This document shows positions 1 to 8,757 of a stretch of DNA of 64,000 nt, one piece after another (the stretch's first letter is position 1; the number at the start of each line of letters is the position of its first letter). Under the pieces are notes generated by a model. That model did not search any database. It had not been told where the DNA came from and saw only the letters and a list, made by a program, of their open reading frames with translations. The DNA lies in the NCBI GenBank assembly GCA_030448245.1, contig JAUJNH010000001.1, positions 474,171 to 538,170 on the forward strand, written 5' to 3'. This DNA is from Acidimicrobiales bacterium. GTDB lineage: Bacteria; Actinomycetota; Acidimicrobiia; Acidimicrobiales; JAUJNH01. A program made the position numbers and the translations under genes.

Positions 1-78
1 AGCGGGTGCCGTGAGCCGGCGCTCGGGACCCGACGGCCGCGGCCGACCCCAGTCACGACGCCGCCGCGGGTCGATCCC

Positions 79-1659
79 GTGCTAGCGCCCATCCCGCGGC
101 ACTTCGCGCCCAGGGCGGCCGTGGCCGCGGCCGACCACCTGGCTGCCGAGGCCGGCGCCCACGTCCTGCGCCTCGGCGGATCCGCCGCCGACGGGGCGGT
201 GGCCGCCAACGCGGTCATGGCGGTCACCAGCCCCCATCTGTGCGGCATGGGCGGCGACCTCTTCGCCGTGGTCCACGACGGCGCGGGCGCCGTCTCGGCC
301 CTCACCGCGGCAGGCCGGGCCGGCAGCGGCGCCGACCCGGAGCGGCTGCGGGCCGAGGGGCACGCCGAGATGCCGTCGGCCGACGACGTGCGGGCCACCC
401 CCGTGCCGGGGTGCGTCGACGGCTGGCTGGCCCTGCTGGGGCGCTTCGGCCGCCTCAGCCCGTCCGAGGTGCTGGCCCCGGCCATCGCCCTGGCCGACCA
501 CGGGTTCCCGGCGTCACCGACGCTGGCCGCCGCCGTCGCGAAGGTGGCCGACCGGCCCTGGGCCGGCGACCTGCGGGCCGGCCTGCAACCGGGCCGCCTC
601 GTCCGCCGCCCCGGTGTGGCCCGGGCCCTCCGAGCGGTGGCGGCCGAGGGTCGAGCCGGCTTCTACCTGGGCGAGTTCGGCCATGGCCTGCTCGAGCTGG
701 GAGGCGGCGAGCTCTCCTCCGCCGACCTCGAGCGCGACCAGGCCGAGTGGGTCGAGCCCCTGGCCGTCGACGCCTGGGGCGCCCGCCTGTGGACGTCGCC
801 ACCGCCCTCGTCGGGCTACCTGGCCCTCGGCGGCGCCGCGGTGGCGGCCGCGCTCGACCTCCCCCAGTTCGACGACCCGCTGTGGGCCCACCTGCTCGTG
901 GAGGCCTGCCGCGTCCTCGGCCACGATCGGCTCGCCGTGCTGCACGAGCACGCCGACGGCCGGGCCCTCCTCGACCCTGCGGCGCTCGCCGACCGCCGCT
1001 CGCTCATCCGCCGTGACCGCTCGTGCGGCCTCCCGCTGCCCGCCGGCCCCGGCGACACCACCTCCCTGTGCGCCGTCGACGGCGACCGGCGCGGGGTCAG
1101 CCTGATCCAGTCGAACGCCACCGGCTTCGGCACCGGCCTCGGCGAGCCATCGACGGGCATCAACCTGCAGAGCCGGGGCCGAGGCTTCTCGCTGGAGCCG
1201 GGCCACCCCGCCGAGTACGGCGCCGGCCGCCGGCCCCCCTCGACCCTGCTGCCGGTGCTCGCCACCCGGCCAGACGGCAGGCTGCTGGCCCTGCTCGGCA
1301 CGATGGGAGGCGACGCCCAGCCCCAGGTCGTGCTCCAGCTGCTGGCCCGGCTCCTGGGTGCCGGTCAGGCGCCCGGGGCGGCGCTGGCCGCCGGCCGCTT
1401 CGCCCTCGGCCCGGTCGACCCGGTCGCGGCCGACGGCTTCACCACGTGGCAGGGCCGGGGGGCGGTGGCCGTCGAGGTCGAGGGCCACGCCCCACCCGAG
1501 TGGGCCGAGGCCCTGGCGTCGCGCGGTCACACCGTCCGCCGGGCTGGCCCGTTCGAAGGCGGCTTCGGCCACGCCCAGGCCATCGTGGTGGGCCCGGACG
1601 GCGTGCTGGAGGCGGCCGCCGACCCACGCACCCGGGCCGGCGCCGCCGTCGGCTGGTGA
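79..1659 (+). CDS. Gamma-glutamyltransferase family protein
   Basis: Ntn-hydrolase of the gamma-glutamyltranspeptidase family, which self-cleaves before a threonine and transfers or hydrolyses gamma-glutamyl groups, for example from glutathione. The 526 aa show family landmarks in order: a GGSAADGAVAANA stretch near 33-45, GMGGD at 56-60, and GDTTSLC at 325-331, whose Thr327 is the candidate N-terminal nucleophile of the small subunit, followed by a GFGTGLG segment. The length fits the family. No signal peptide is visible, unlike the periplasmic enzymes, so it may act in the cytoplasm. The start is GTG with no clear ribosome site. An upstream gene may end with the TGA at 11-13. The exact substrate cannot be read from sequence. 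Confidence 0.88.
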   Translation: MLAPIPRHFAPRAAVAAADHLAAEAGAHVLRLGGSAADGAVAANAVMAVTSPHLCGMGGDLFAVVHDGAGAVSALTAAGRAGSGADPERLRAEGHAEMPSADDVRATPVPGCVDGWLALLGRFGRLSPSEVLAPAIALADHGFPASPTLAAAVAKVADRPWAGDLRAGLQPGRLVRRPGVARALRAVAAEGRAGFYLGEFGHGLLELGGGELSSADLERDQAEWVEPLAVDAWGARLWTSPPPSSGYLALGGAAVAAALDLPQFDDPLWAHLLVEACRVLGHDRLAVLHEHADGRALLDPAALADRRSLIRRDRSCGLPLPAGPGDTTSLCAVDGDRRGVSLIQSNATGFGTGLGEPSTGINLQSRGRGFSLEPGHPAEYGAGRRPPSTLLPVLATRPDGRLLALLGTMGGDAQPQVVLQLLARLLGAGQAPGAALAAGRFALGPVDPVAADGFTTWQGRGAVAVEVEGHAPPEWAEALASRGHTVRRAGPFEGGFGHAQAIVVGPDGVLEAAADPRTRAGAAVGW

Positions 1660-1704
1660 GCGCACCCCTGACACCGGTGGTCGAGGACTCCTCTTCGGGT
1701 GCTC

Positions 1705-2838
1705 TCACCTGGGCGCGGCCCAGCCCGACGAGCCGCCGGGCTCCGGGGGCGGCGGCGGAGGGGCGGTCGGCGGCGGAGGGGCCGTCGGTGAGGGTGGTCC
1801 CGCGGCGGGTGGCTGGCCGTGAGGCGGCGGCACTGGTGGCGGCGGCGAGGGCGAGAGAGGCGCGGCCGGCTGGGGCGCCCAGGTGGGCGCCGGGGCCGGC
1901 CCGGCCCACTGCGACGACCACCCGGGCGGCGTGAGCGGGGTGGGGGGCGGCTTCTCCCTTCGCGGCACGCTCAGCAGCAGGGCGGCTGGCAGCAGCGCAG
2001 GCAGGACGAACACCAGGCCCGGGATCATCGTGCGGGCCACCTGCTCGCCCACGTCTCCACCGCCGAGGAGCATCGGGTCGGCTGAGGCGCCCGTCAACCA
2101 CAGCAGGAGGGTGGTGAGCCCCCAGCCGAGCAGGCCGACGCCGCCCGCCGAGCCCACCGACACCAGCCACGACGCCACGTTGCGGCGGTGCAGCGGGCCC
2201 CGCCGGAGCAGCGCGGCTGCGATCCCGAGGGCGATGAGGGCGACCGAGGCGGCGACCAGGGCCCGGCCGACGGCGACCGGGTAGCGGTCGCGGTCCGGGA
2301 AGAGCCGCACGACGGCTCGCAGCGGAGCGGCGTCGACCGGGTGGTGCCACTCGCGGCAGCGGGTGCCCGGGGGGCCCATGCCCAGCGACGTCGGTCTCAC
2401 CGCGGTGTCGACGACCTGGCGCACCATCGGCGTGCAGACCTCGAGCAGCAGCCCCTCGTACCCCTCCGCCTCGGCCACCCGCTGCAGACTGGCCGTGTCG
2501 ACGGCCCATGTCAGGGCGCCGCCCGCGTCGGGCTGGGCCAGCTTGGCGTCCAGCTCGATGAAGGCGGCGTCGTCGCTCTCGACGGCCTCGAACGATCCGG
2601 TCGGGTGACCCAGGGCGACAGCGACGTCGGTGGCCACCGCCGACCACGTGCGCGAGTCGGAGTAGCTCTCGTCGGTGACCCACAGGCTGTCCCCGCCGGC
2701 CGCGTTGATGCCCACCACGACCCACAGCTCCTCCGCGTCCTGGTCATGGCCGGCGGCAGCCGGTTGGGCCAGGCCCGCTGTGGCGGCCACAACCAGCGCC
2801 GCAGCCACCAGGCCGACAGCACGCCCGGTGCGGCTCAT
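1705..2838 (-). CDS. Secreted-domain membrane protein with proline-rich tail, unknown function
   Basis: I do not recognise the family. The 377 aa start with a clear signal peptide (MSRTGRAVGL, then a hydrophobic Ala/Val run ending PAAAG near 30). An extracytoplasmic region of about 170 aa follows, then three hydrophobic helices (about 210-300) and a cytoplasmic Pro-rich tail with PPPPP runs. The layout resembles surface proteins with a sensor or TPM-like outer domain, but no motif proves it. The ATG at 2838 is preferred over upstream codons because a TAGCGT hexamer ends 8 bases before it (leaderless pattern). It converges with the gamma-glutamyltransferase gene. Confidence 0.72.
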   Translation of the reverse strand: MSRTGRAVGLVAAALVVAATAGLAQPAAAGHDQDAEELWVVVGINAAGGDSLWVTDESYSDSRTWSAVATDVAVALGHPTGSFEAVESDDAAFIELDAKLAQPDAGGALTWAVDTASLQRVAEAEGYEGLLLEVCTPMVRQVVDTAVRPTSLGMGPPGTRCREWHHPVDAAPLRAVVRLFPDRDRYPVAVGRALVAASVALIALGIAAALLRRGPLHRRNVASWLVSVGSAGGVGLLGWGLTTLLLWLTGASADPMLLGGGDVGEQVARTMIPGLVFVLPALLPAALLLSVPRREKPPPTPLTPPGWSSQWAGPAPAPTWAPQPAAPLSPSPPPPVPPPHGQPPAAGPPSPTAPPPPTAPPPPPPEPGGSSGWAAPR

Positions 2839-2846
2839 GGCCTCGA

Positions 2847-2852
2847 CGCTAG
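2847..2852 (-). promoter_or_regulatory. Leaderless -10 element TAGCGT
   Basis: Reads TAGCGT on the minus strand and ends 8 bases before the ATG at 2838, so transcription should begin at or next to the start codon. Confidence 0.5.
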
Positions 2853-2858
2853 GCATGA

Positions 2859-3137
2859 TCAGCGGGCCTGGGCTCGGTGCGCGGTTGCCTCGCTCGAGAA
2901 CCAGTGGACGAAGCCGCAGGTGGCGCACACCTCCGCGAACCCGACCCACCGCTTCTCGTTGCGCAGGTCAGGCAGGGGCTGCGTCTCCGCCTCCTCAGCG
3001 AGGAGCAGCAGCTGGTCGGTCCGGCTGACGGCTTTGGGGTAGCGACGCCAGAACCTCGAGCTGCGGCACACCAGGCAGCTCAGGGTCGCACCACCGCCGA
3101 TCGGCACCTGACGTGCCGTGGGGGGTGATTCAGCCAT
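2859..3137 (-). CDS. Small zinc-ribbon-like protein, unknown function
   Basis: A 92-aa soluble protein with two CxxC knuckles (CLVC near 21-24 and CATC near 71-74), spaced as in a treble-clef or zinc-ribbon fold, so it probably binds one zinc. No catalytic motif is visible. Its ATG lies inside the end of the PHP gene (8-base overlap), so the two are probably translationally coupled and co-transcribed. The role is unknown. Confidence 0.62.
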   Translation of the reverse strand: MAESPPTARQVPIGGGATLSCLVCRSSRFWRRYPKAVSRTDQLLLLAEEAETQPLPDLRNEKRWVGFAEVCATCGFVHWFSSEATAHRAQAR

Positions 3138-4170
3138 GGGAGGCGGCCCAGGCCAGCAGGTCGTCGGCCGCCCAGGTGTTCACCACGAGAGCGGGGTCGA
3201 CGCCAGCCTCCTCGGCCCGGGCGCAGCCCAGTGGCTGCCACTCCAGCTGGCCCGGCGCGTGGGCGTCGGTGTCGATGCTCAGCTTCACGCCCCCGTCGAC
3301 CAGCAGGCGCAGCAGCCGCCGGGGCGGGTCGAGCCGCTCGGGGCGGCAGTTGACCTCGACCGCCTTGTCGAACGAACGGGCCGCCTCGAAGACAAGCTCG
3401 TGGTCGAACGTGCTCTCCGGGCGGCCCTTGCCCACGACCATGCGGCCGGTGCAGTGCCCGAGGATGTCGACGTGCGGGTTGGCCAGGGCGACGCACATGC
3501 GGCGGGTCATGGCCGGGGCCTCCATCCGCAGCTTCGAGTGGACCGAGGCCACCACCACGTCGAGGCGGGCCAGGAGGTCGTCGTCCTGGTCCAGCGTGCC
3601 GTCCTCGTTGATGTCGACCTCGATGCCGGTGAGGAGCCGGAAGGGCGGCCCGCCGTCGCCCTCCATCTCGGCGTTGACCTCGGCCACCACGTCCAGCTGC
3701 TCCTCGAGGCGGCCGCGGTCGAGGCCGTGGGCCACCGTCAGTCGCGGCGAGTGATCGGTGAGCGCCAAGTAGTCGTGCCCCAGGGCCCGGGCCGCCGCCA
3801 CCATCTCCCGGATCGGTGAGCCGCCGTCCGACCAGTCGCTGTGGCTGTGGCAGTCGCCCCGCAGCCGGGCTCGCAGCGCCGATCCTGGCTGGGCCGCCGG
3901 GTCGGGCCGCTCGGCCTCGAGCCGGCTGAGGTAGCCGGGCACCTCGCCCCGCAGGGCCTCGTCCACCACCTTGGCCGTCTTCTCGCCGATGCCGGCCAGG
4001 TCGGTCAGCTCTCCGGCGGCGTGGAGGCGGACCACCTCGTCGGCACCGGCCCGCCGCAACGATGCTGCCGCGCCCCGGAAGGCGCGGACCCGGTACGGCG
4101 GCTCGAGGCGCTCCTCGAGGAGGTAGGCGATGCGCTCGAGGGCGGCGACGGCGTCGGTGACGTCAGGCAC
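3130..4170 (-). CDS. PHP-domain metal-dependent phosphoesterase with N-terminal HhH domain (PolX-like without polymerase)
   Basis: The first ~90 residues match the N-terminal 8-kDa/helix-hairpin-helix part of bacterial X-family DNA polymerases (RVRAFRGAA, then LAGIGEKTAKVVDEAL). The PHP metal centre follows directly: GDCHSHSDWSDGG near 105-117, ALTDHS near 136, and a late DTDAH motif. The nucleotidyltransferase domain that normally sits between these parts is absent (346 aa against about 570 in PolX). Expected activity is metal-dependent phosphoesterase or nuclease activity on DNA or small phosphates. The start is GTG. The zinc-ribbon gene overlaps its end. Family assignment is firm, the substrate unknown. 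Confidence 0.85.
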   Translation of the reverse strand: MPDVTDAVAALERIAYLLEERLEPPYRVRAFRGAAASLRRAGADEVVRLHAAGELTDLAGIGEKTAKVVDEALRGEVPGYLSRLEAERPDPAAQPGSALRARLRGDCHSHSDWSDGGSPIREMVAAARALGHDYLALTDHSPRLTVAHGLDRGRLEEQLDVVAEVNAEMEGDGGPPFRLLTGIEVDINEDGTLDQDDDLLARLDVVVASVHSKLRMEAPAMTRRMCVALANPHVDILGHCTGRMVVGKGRPESTFDHELVFEAARSFDKAVEVNCRPERLDPPRRLLRLLVDGGVKLSIDTDAHAPGQLEWQPLGCARAEEAGVDPALVVNTWAADDLLAWAASHG

Positions 4171-4194
4171 CGGGCGAATGGTGCCACGCCGGCG

Positions 4195-4503
4195 TCAGGA
4201 GGCGACGTACGCCTTCCGAGCGGCCCGCTGGCGGGCCCGCCACTCCCGACGAAGGACCCGCCGCTCGTCCTCGCTGCACCCGCCCCACACCCCGTACTCC
4301 TGGTTCGTGGTGATGGCGAACTCGAGGCACGCCTGGCGCACCGGGCACGCGCTGCACACCTTCTTCGCCCGGGCGATCTTGACCTCGGCCTCACCGGTCT
4401 GGCCGATCGGGAAGAACAGGGCGGTGTCCAGCGTGCGGCAGGAGCCGAGCTCGCGCCACTCCTCGCTGTTCCACGTCGTCGGGCGGAGGCTGGTGACTGC
4501 CAA
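4195..4503 (-). CDS. WhiB-family transcriptional regulator
   Basis: A 102-aa iron-sulfur-cluster transcription factor of the actinobacteria-specific WhiB family, which binds the primary sigma factor. The four cluster cysteines are C22, C50, C53 and C59 (CxxCxxxxxC). They are followed by the family's turn GVWGG at about 70-74 and a basic C-terminus (RREWRARQRAARK) for DNA contact. The start is TTG at 4503, decided by the strong ribosome site GAGGAGG 6-7 bases upstream. A TAAACT hexamer about 35 bases above the start is a plausible -10, so this gene has a short leader, unlike many neighbours. The subclass (WhiB1/2/7) cannot be settled by eye. Confidence 0.93.
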   Translation of the reverse strand: MAVTSLRPTTWNSEEWRELGSCRTLDTALFFPIGQTGEAEVKIARAKKVCSACPVRQACLEFAITTNQEYGVWGGCSEDERRVLRREWRARQRAARKAYVAS

Positions 4504-4624
4504 TGGGGGCCCTCCTCGGGGGCGCGACGCTGTTCAGCGCAGTTTAGCGTGGTTTCGGGCGAAGGCCTTGCCCCGGGTACCTCAGGAACTTCGGAGCCGG
4601 CCGCCCCACCGGATGGCGCGAACC

Positions 4625-5209
4625 TCAGCGGTCGCCGAGGTTCCTGACCTCCCACAGCAGCCGGCCGGCGACCTGAGCCGCCGTGGGCGCGGGGGTGGTG
4701 GCCCGGGGGTTTGGCCACGTGGTGACGGTGACGATGGTGCCGCCGGCCTCGGGGGCCAGCTCGATCCTGGCCGCGCCCAGGAAGGGGTCGTCGACCTGGC
4801 CCTCGAGGAGGTAGGGCTCGTCGACCACCTTCGGGTCGCCGATGCAGGAGAAGGCGAGCAGGACCAGCTCGAAGGCGTCGACCGGGAGCGCGCCGATGGT
4901 GAAGGTCGCATCGGCCTCGTCCTCACCGGCCTGCCACACTGCGGCGTCGGCCGCCGAGGGCGCCGGCATGGCCACGTGTGCGGGTGCCGAGCTCCCCGGG
5001 CGGCGGGTCGACAGGTCGGCCAGCGCCAGCTCGGCCGCCCGGTTCACGAGCGCCAGGCGGGCCGAGGCCTCGGCCACGGCCTCCGCGCCTCCCCCGCCGC
5101 CGGCGACCACGTCGGGGTGATGCAGCTTGGCCAGCCGGCGCTTCGCCTCGCTGACCCCGTCGACGGTCGCCCTCGCCGCATCCAGGCCCAGCACCTCCCA
5201 GGGATCCAC
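4625..5209 (-). CDS. J-domain (DnaJ-like) protein
   Basis: 194 aa. Residues 1-65 form a J domain (DPWEVLGLDAARA, then the Hsp70-stimulating HPD in KLHHPDVV near 29-35). The rest has no zinc-finger or Gly/Phe region, so it is not a full DnaJ. It is a specialised co-chaperone or an adaptor for a dedicated Hsp70 client. The GTG at 5209 is preceded by TACGTT on the minus strand with a 9-base gap, part of a promoter shared with the carotenoid gene in the opposite direction. Confidence 0.8.
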   Translation of the reverse strand: MDPWEVLGLDAARATVDGVSEAKRRLAKLHHPDVVAGGGGGAEAVAEASARLALVNRAAELALADLSTRRPGSSAPAHVAMPAPSAADAAVWQAGEDEADATFTIGALPVDAFELVLLAFSCIGDPKVVDEPYLLEGQVDDPFLGAARIELAPEAGGTIVTVTTWPNPRATTPAPTAAQVAGRLLWEVRNLGDR

Positions 5210-5218
5210 CGCCTGACG

Positions 5219-5228
5219 AACGTAGCCT
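5219..5228. promoter_or_regulatory. Bidirectional leaderless promoter with two interlocked -10 hexamers
   Basis: The ten bases AACGTAGCCT contain TACGTT on the minus strand (5224 to 5219) and TAGCCT on the plus strand (5223-5228). The central TA at 5223-5224 belongs to both. Gaps to the start codons are 9 bases (J-domain gene) and 7 bases (CruF-like gene), the leaderless spacing seen elsewhere in the window. Confidence 0.55.
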
Positions 5229-5235
5229 CGGCGGT

Positions 5236-6045
5236 GTGGACCTCCGGAGCGCCCGCCGCCTCCTGCCGGCCGACGCCGCCGCCCGGGCCGCGCTCGTGTG
5301 CCTGGCCCTGATGTGGCTGGCCCAGGTCGTCACGCCCCTGTTCGAGCGGGGGCAGCGGCAGCTGCCCACCACGGTCGTGGTGGTCCTCCTGGCCGCCGCC
5401 GCCCTCTGCGCCACCGCGGCGGCCGTGGGCTGGCGGCGGGCGCTCCTCGCGGTGGGGGCGGCCACCGCGGTGGGTGTCGCGGTCGAGGCGGTGGGCACCA
5501 GGACCGGCCTGCCGTTCGGCGAGTACCGCTACACCGGAGCCCTGCAGCCGCAGGTGCTGGGCGTGCCCGTGGTGGTGGCCCTGGCCTGGGCAGGGATGGG
5601 GCTGCCGGCGTGGGCCGTGGCGAACCGCCTGGTTCGACCGGTGGCCGCCCGGATCGCCGTCGGCGCGGTGGCGCTCACAGGGTGGGACCTCTTCCTCGAC
5701 CCCCAGATGGTGGCCGAGGGGTACTGGGTCTGGCCCGGCGGCGGCGCCTACCGGGGCATCCCGCTGTCGAACTTCGCCGGCTGGCTGCTGGTCTCGGCCG
5801 CCCTGATGGCCGTCTTCGCGGTGACCGCGCCTCGGGCCGGCTCGGCTCTGGCCGCGGCCACCTACCTCCTCATGGCCGTCATGGAGGTCCTGGGCTTCCT
5901 GCTGTTCTTCGGCGACGCGGTGGTGGCGCTGGCCGGCGGCCTGGTGTGCGTGCCCCTCGGCGTGGCCGCCCTGGCCTTCCGGCCGCCCACGGGGCGGCTG
6001 GAGGCGGGAGGGGGCTGGCGCCGCCCGCTGGCCGCAGGGAGGTGA
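5236..6045 (+). CDS. cruF: CruF-like carotenoid 1,2-hydratase family membrane protein
   Basis: 269 aa with about seven membrane helices. It carries the signature of the CruF / bisanhydrobacterioruberin hydratase family: E-x2-GTRTGLPFGEYRYT near 88-101, GVPVVVALAW near 112, GWDLFLDPQM near 154, and an Asn-Phe-Ala-Gly-Trp block near 178. These enzymes add water to the psi end (C-1,2 double bond) of acyclic carotenoids such as lycopene or gamma-carotene, giving tertiary hydroxyls. The GTG start follows a leaderless -10. The stop overlaps the start of the desaturase gene (GTGA), so the two are coupled. The family is firm; the precise carotenoid substrate is inferred. Confidence 0.84.
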   Translation: MDLRSARRLLPADAAARAALVCLALMWLAQVVTPLFERGQRQLPTTVVVVLLAAAALCATAAAVGWRRALLAVGAATAVGVAVEAVGTRTGLPFGEYRYTGALQPQVLGVPVVVALAWAGMGLPAWAVANRLVRPVAARIAVGAVALTGWDLFLDPQMVAEGYWVWPGGGAYRGIPLSNFAGWLLVSAALMAVFAVTAPRAGSALAAATYLLMAVMEVLGFLLFFGDAVVALAGGLVCVPLGVAALAFRPPTGRLEAGGGWRRPLAAGR

Positions 6046-7544
6046 GCGCGGCCCCGACACCCCGCTCGGTCGTGATCGTGGGTGGCGGTGTCGGCGGGCT
6101 GGCGGCCGCCGTCCGGCTGGCCGCCGGCGGCCACGTCGTCCGGCTCCTCGAGCGGTCCGACCGGGTCGGGGGCAAGCTGGGCAGCCACGCGGCAGCCGGG
6201 TTCCGGTGGGAGACGGGGCCGTCGCTGCTCACCCTGCCGGCCGTGTTCGACGAGCTGCTCGGCCTGGCCGGCACCTCCCTGGCCGCCGCCTGCCGGCCCG
6301 TGCGGCTCGAGCGGACGTGCCGCTACCACTTCGCCGACGGGTCGAGCTTCACCACCTGGGACGACCCGGCCGCCACCCGGGCGGCGGTCGAGGCGCTGGC
6401 CCCCGGGTCCGGCCCGGCCTGGGATCGCTGGGCCCGACGGGCCGAGCGGGTGTGGACCACCGCCGAGCGCACCTTCTTCGCAGGTCCCATCGAAGATCCT
6501 CGCGCCCTGTTCGCCAGGATGCGGTCGCCGCTCGACCTCCTGGCCATCGACCCGCTGCCCACGCTGCACCAGCGGGCGGCCAGGACGTTCGCCGATCCCC
6601 GCCTGGTCCAGTGGGCGTGCCGCTACGCCACCTACGCCGGCTCCGACCCGTGGCGGGTGCCGGCCACCCTCGGCTGCATACCCCACATCGAGCAGGCCTT
6701 CGGCTGCTGGGCCCTGGCCGGCGGCCTGGCCACGCTGGCCGGCGCCCTGGCCGGCGCGGCCTCCTCACTGGGCGCCTCGGTCGAGACCGGGGCCGAGGTG
6801 GCGGCGGTCCTGGCCGCCGGACCTGGCGGGCGCGTCAGCGGGGTGCGGCTGGCGTCGGGCGAGACCGTGGCCGCCGACGTGGTGGTCGCCGACGTCGACG
6901 CCGCCCACCTCTACGCCGACCTGCTGCCCGACCGGAGCGGCCAGCGCCGGGTGCGGGCCGCCGGCCGTTCGACCAGCGGGTTCGTGCTGCTGCTGGGGGC
7001 GGAGGGGCGGACCGAGGCCCTTGACCACCACACGGTGCTGTTCAGCTCGGCCTACCGCCAGGAGTTCCGCGATCTGGCCGCCGGTCGCCCGCCCGCCGAT
7101 CCGACGGTGTACGTGTGCGCCGCCGACCGGAACGACCCGTCGGCCGCCCCTCCCGGCCACGAATCGCTGTTCGTGCTGGTGAACGTGCCCTCGGCCGACG
7201 ATCCCGACGCCGCCTGGGCGGACGGCCGGGCCGACGCCTACGCCGACCGGGTGCTGGCCGCGCTGGACCGGCGCAGCCTCGGCCTCCGGCCGCGCCTGGT
7301 GCACCGCGAGGTCATCACCCCGGCCGACCTGGCGGCCCGCCACCGCGCGGTCGGCGGCGCCATCTACGGCACCTCCAGCAACGGGCGCCGGGCCGCCTTC
7401 ACCCGCCCGTCCAACCGGGGCCCCCGCCCCGGCCTGTACCTCGTCGGCGGCTCCACCCACCCCGGCGGCGGCCTCCCCCTGGTGGCGCTGTCGGCCAAGA
7501 TCGTGGCGGCGATGGTCGACGCCGACGGCGTCGTTCCGGGCTGA
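6042..7544 (+). CDS. CrtI/CrtD-type carotenoid desaturase (FAD-dependent)
   Basis: 500 aa. The N-terminus has the dinucleotide-binding motif VIVGGGVGGLAAAVRL and the family extension ERSDRVGGKLGS. ETGPSLLTLP follows near 55, and the C-terminus has the family closing block (GLYLVGGSTHPGGGLP). CrtI-type enzymes desaturate phytoene, neurosporene or hydroxylated carotenoids using FAD. Beside a CruF-type hydratase and a glycosyltransferase, a C-3,4 desaturase role (CrtD-like) is as likely as phytoene desaturase. The GTG at 6042 is chosen because it overlaps the previous stop as GTGA and the FAD motif begins 8 residues later. The long open frame upstream is a shadow of cruF. Confidence 0.86.
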   Translation: MSAAPTPRSVVIVGGGVGGLAAAVRLAAGGHVVRLLERSDRVGGKLGSHAAAGFRWETGPSLLTLPAVFDELLGLAGTSLAAACRPVRLERTCRYHFADGSSFTTWDDPAATRAAVEALAPGSGPAWDRWARRAERVWTTAERTFFAGPIEDPRALFARMRSPLDLLAIDPLPTLHQRAARTFADPRLVQWACRYATYAGSDPWRVPATLGCIPHIEQAFGCWALAGGLATLAGALAGAASSLGASVETGAEVAAVLAAGPGGRVSGVRLASGETVAADVVVADVDAAHLYADLLPDRSGQRRVRAAGRSTSGFVLLLGAEGRTEALDHHTVLFSSAYRQEFRDLAAGRPPADPTVYVCAADRNDPSAAPPGHESLFVLVNVPSADDPDAAWADGRADAYADRVLAALDRRSLGLRPRLVHREVITPADLAARHRAVGGAIYGTSSNGRRAAFTRPSNRGPRPGLYLVGGSTHPGGGLPLVALSAKIVAAMVDADGVVPG

Positions 7545-7635
7545 GGCGCACCACCGAGGTGGCCGTCGGTAGGCCAGGCGTTGGATCTCCCAGCCGTGTC
7601 GTCGGCCGTTCGGCGGCATCGGGCAGGCTGGCGGG

Positions 7636-8757
7636 GTGGTCAGGAGGTGGCGGCCGACGCCGTGCAACGTGGTCCAGGCCGCCGCCGCCGCCATCGTGGT
7701 CGTCCGGCTCCTGCCGGGGGCGCGGCGGCCGGCGCCGCTCGAGCCCCGGCCCGGGCCGCTCGGGGCGTCGGTGTCGGTCATCGTGCCGGCCCGCGACGAG
7801 GAGCACCGGATCGGACCGCTCCTCGCCGCCCTGGCCGGCGACCCCCAGGTGGGAGAGGTGGTGGTGGTCGACGACGAGTCGGCGGACGCCACCGCCGCCG
7901 TGGCCGCCGCCTCCGGCGCCCGGGTCGTGCCGGGCCGGCCCCTGCCGGTCGGTTGGGTGGGCAAGCCCTGGGCGCTGCAGCAGGGGCTCGAAGCGGTCGA
8001 CTCGGACTGGGTGGTCACCCTGGACGCCGATGTCGTGCCGAGGCCCGGGTTCGTCGGCGCCCTCCTCGAGGCGGCCGGTGCCGGCGGGTGGGACGTGCTG
8101 ACCGTCGGCCCACGGTTCGTCCTGGGTGGCGCCGGCGAGCAGCTGCTCCACCCGGCGATGCTGGCCACGATCGTCTACCGCTTCGGTGCGCCGGGCGGCA
8201 CCGTGAACCGGCGCCGGGCGCTGGCCAACGGGCAGTGCCTGGTGGCCCGCCGCACCCGTCTGATCGAGCTGGGCGGCTTCGGAGCCGCGGCCGGGCACCT
8301 GACCGACGACATTGCCTTGGCCCGCACCCTGGCGGCGGGCGGAGCCAAGGTGGGCTTCCTCGACGGCAGCCTCCTGGTCGAGGTGGACATGCACGCCTCG
8401 GTCGCCGAGGTGTGGCGGGAGTGGGGGCGGTCGCTGCCGATGGCCGACGCCACCCCGCCCCTGCAGCAGGCCGCCGACCTGGCCGTCGTGTGGCTCGCCC
8501 AGGCCCTGCCCCTCCCCCGCCTCCTGGCCGGGCGGGGCACCCCGGCGGACGTGGCCCTGGTGGCGCTGCGGCTCGGGCTCGTGGCGGCCACCGCCGGCTC
8601 CTACCGCCGGCCAGCCCCGTTCACCTGGGCCGCTCCGATCGCCGACGTGCCGGCGGCGGCCCGGCTCACGTGGGGGGCGGTCCGTCCCGTGCGCCGGTGG
8701 CGGGGTCGCTCCTACCCGGCCGGGCCGCCAGCAGGAAGCGCAGGCCGATCAGGCTGA
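7636..8757 (+). CDS. Family 2 glycosyltransferase, probably carotenoid glycosylation (CruG/HpnB-like)
   Basis: 373 aa. An N-terminal hydrophobic segment is followed by a GT-A domain: VSVIVPARDEE near 49, VVVVDDESADAT near 75, a DXD-like VVTLDADVVP near 120 and a later DDIALARTL. Two or three hydrophobic helices lie at the C-terminal end. The arrangement matches HpnB/CrtQ/CruG-type membrane glycosyltransferases. Its place after CruF and CrtI-like genes suggests it glycosylates the hydroxyl that CruF creates. The GTG start lacks a strong ribosome site. The last 92 bases overlap the convergent plsY gene. Confidence 0.78.
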   Translation: MVRRWRPTPCNVVQAAAAAIVVVRLLPGARRPAPLEPRPGPLGASVSVIVPARDEEHRIGPLLAALAGDPQVGEVVVVDDESADATAAVAAASGARVVPGRPLPVGWVGKPWALQQGLEAVDSDWVVTLDADVVPRPGFVGALLEAAGAGGWDVLTVGPRFVLGGAGEQLLHPAMLATIVYRFGAPGGTVNRRRALANGQCLVARRTRLIELGGFGAAAGHLTDDIALARTLAAGGAKVGFLDGSLLVEVDMHASVAEVWREWGRSLPMADATPPLQQAADLAVVWLAQALPLPRLLAGRGTPADVALVALRLGLVAATAGSYRRPAPFTWAAPIADVPAAARLTWGAVRPVRRWRGRSYPAGPPAGSAGRSG

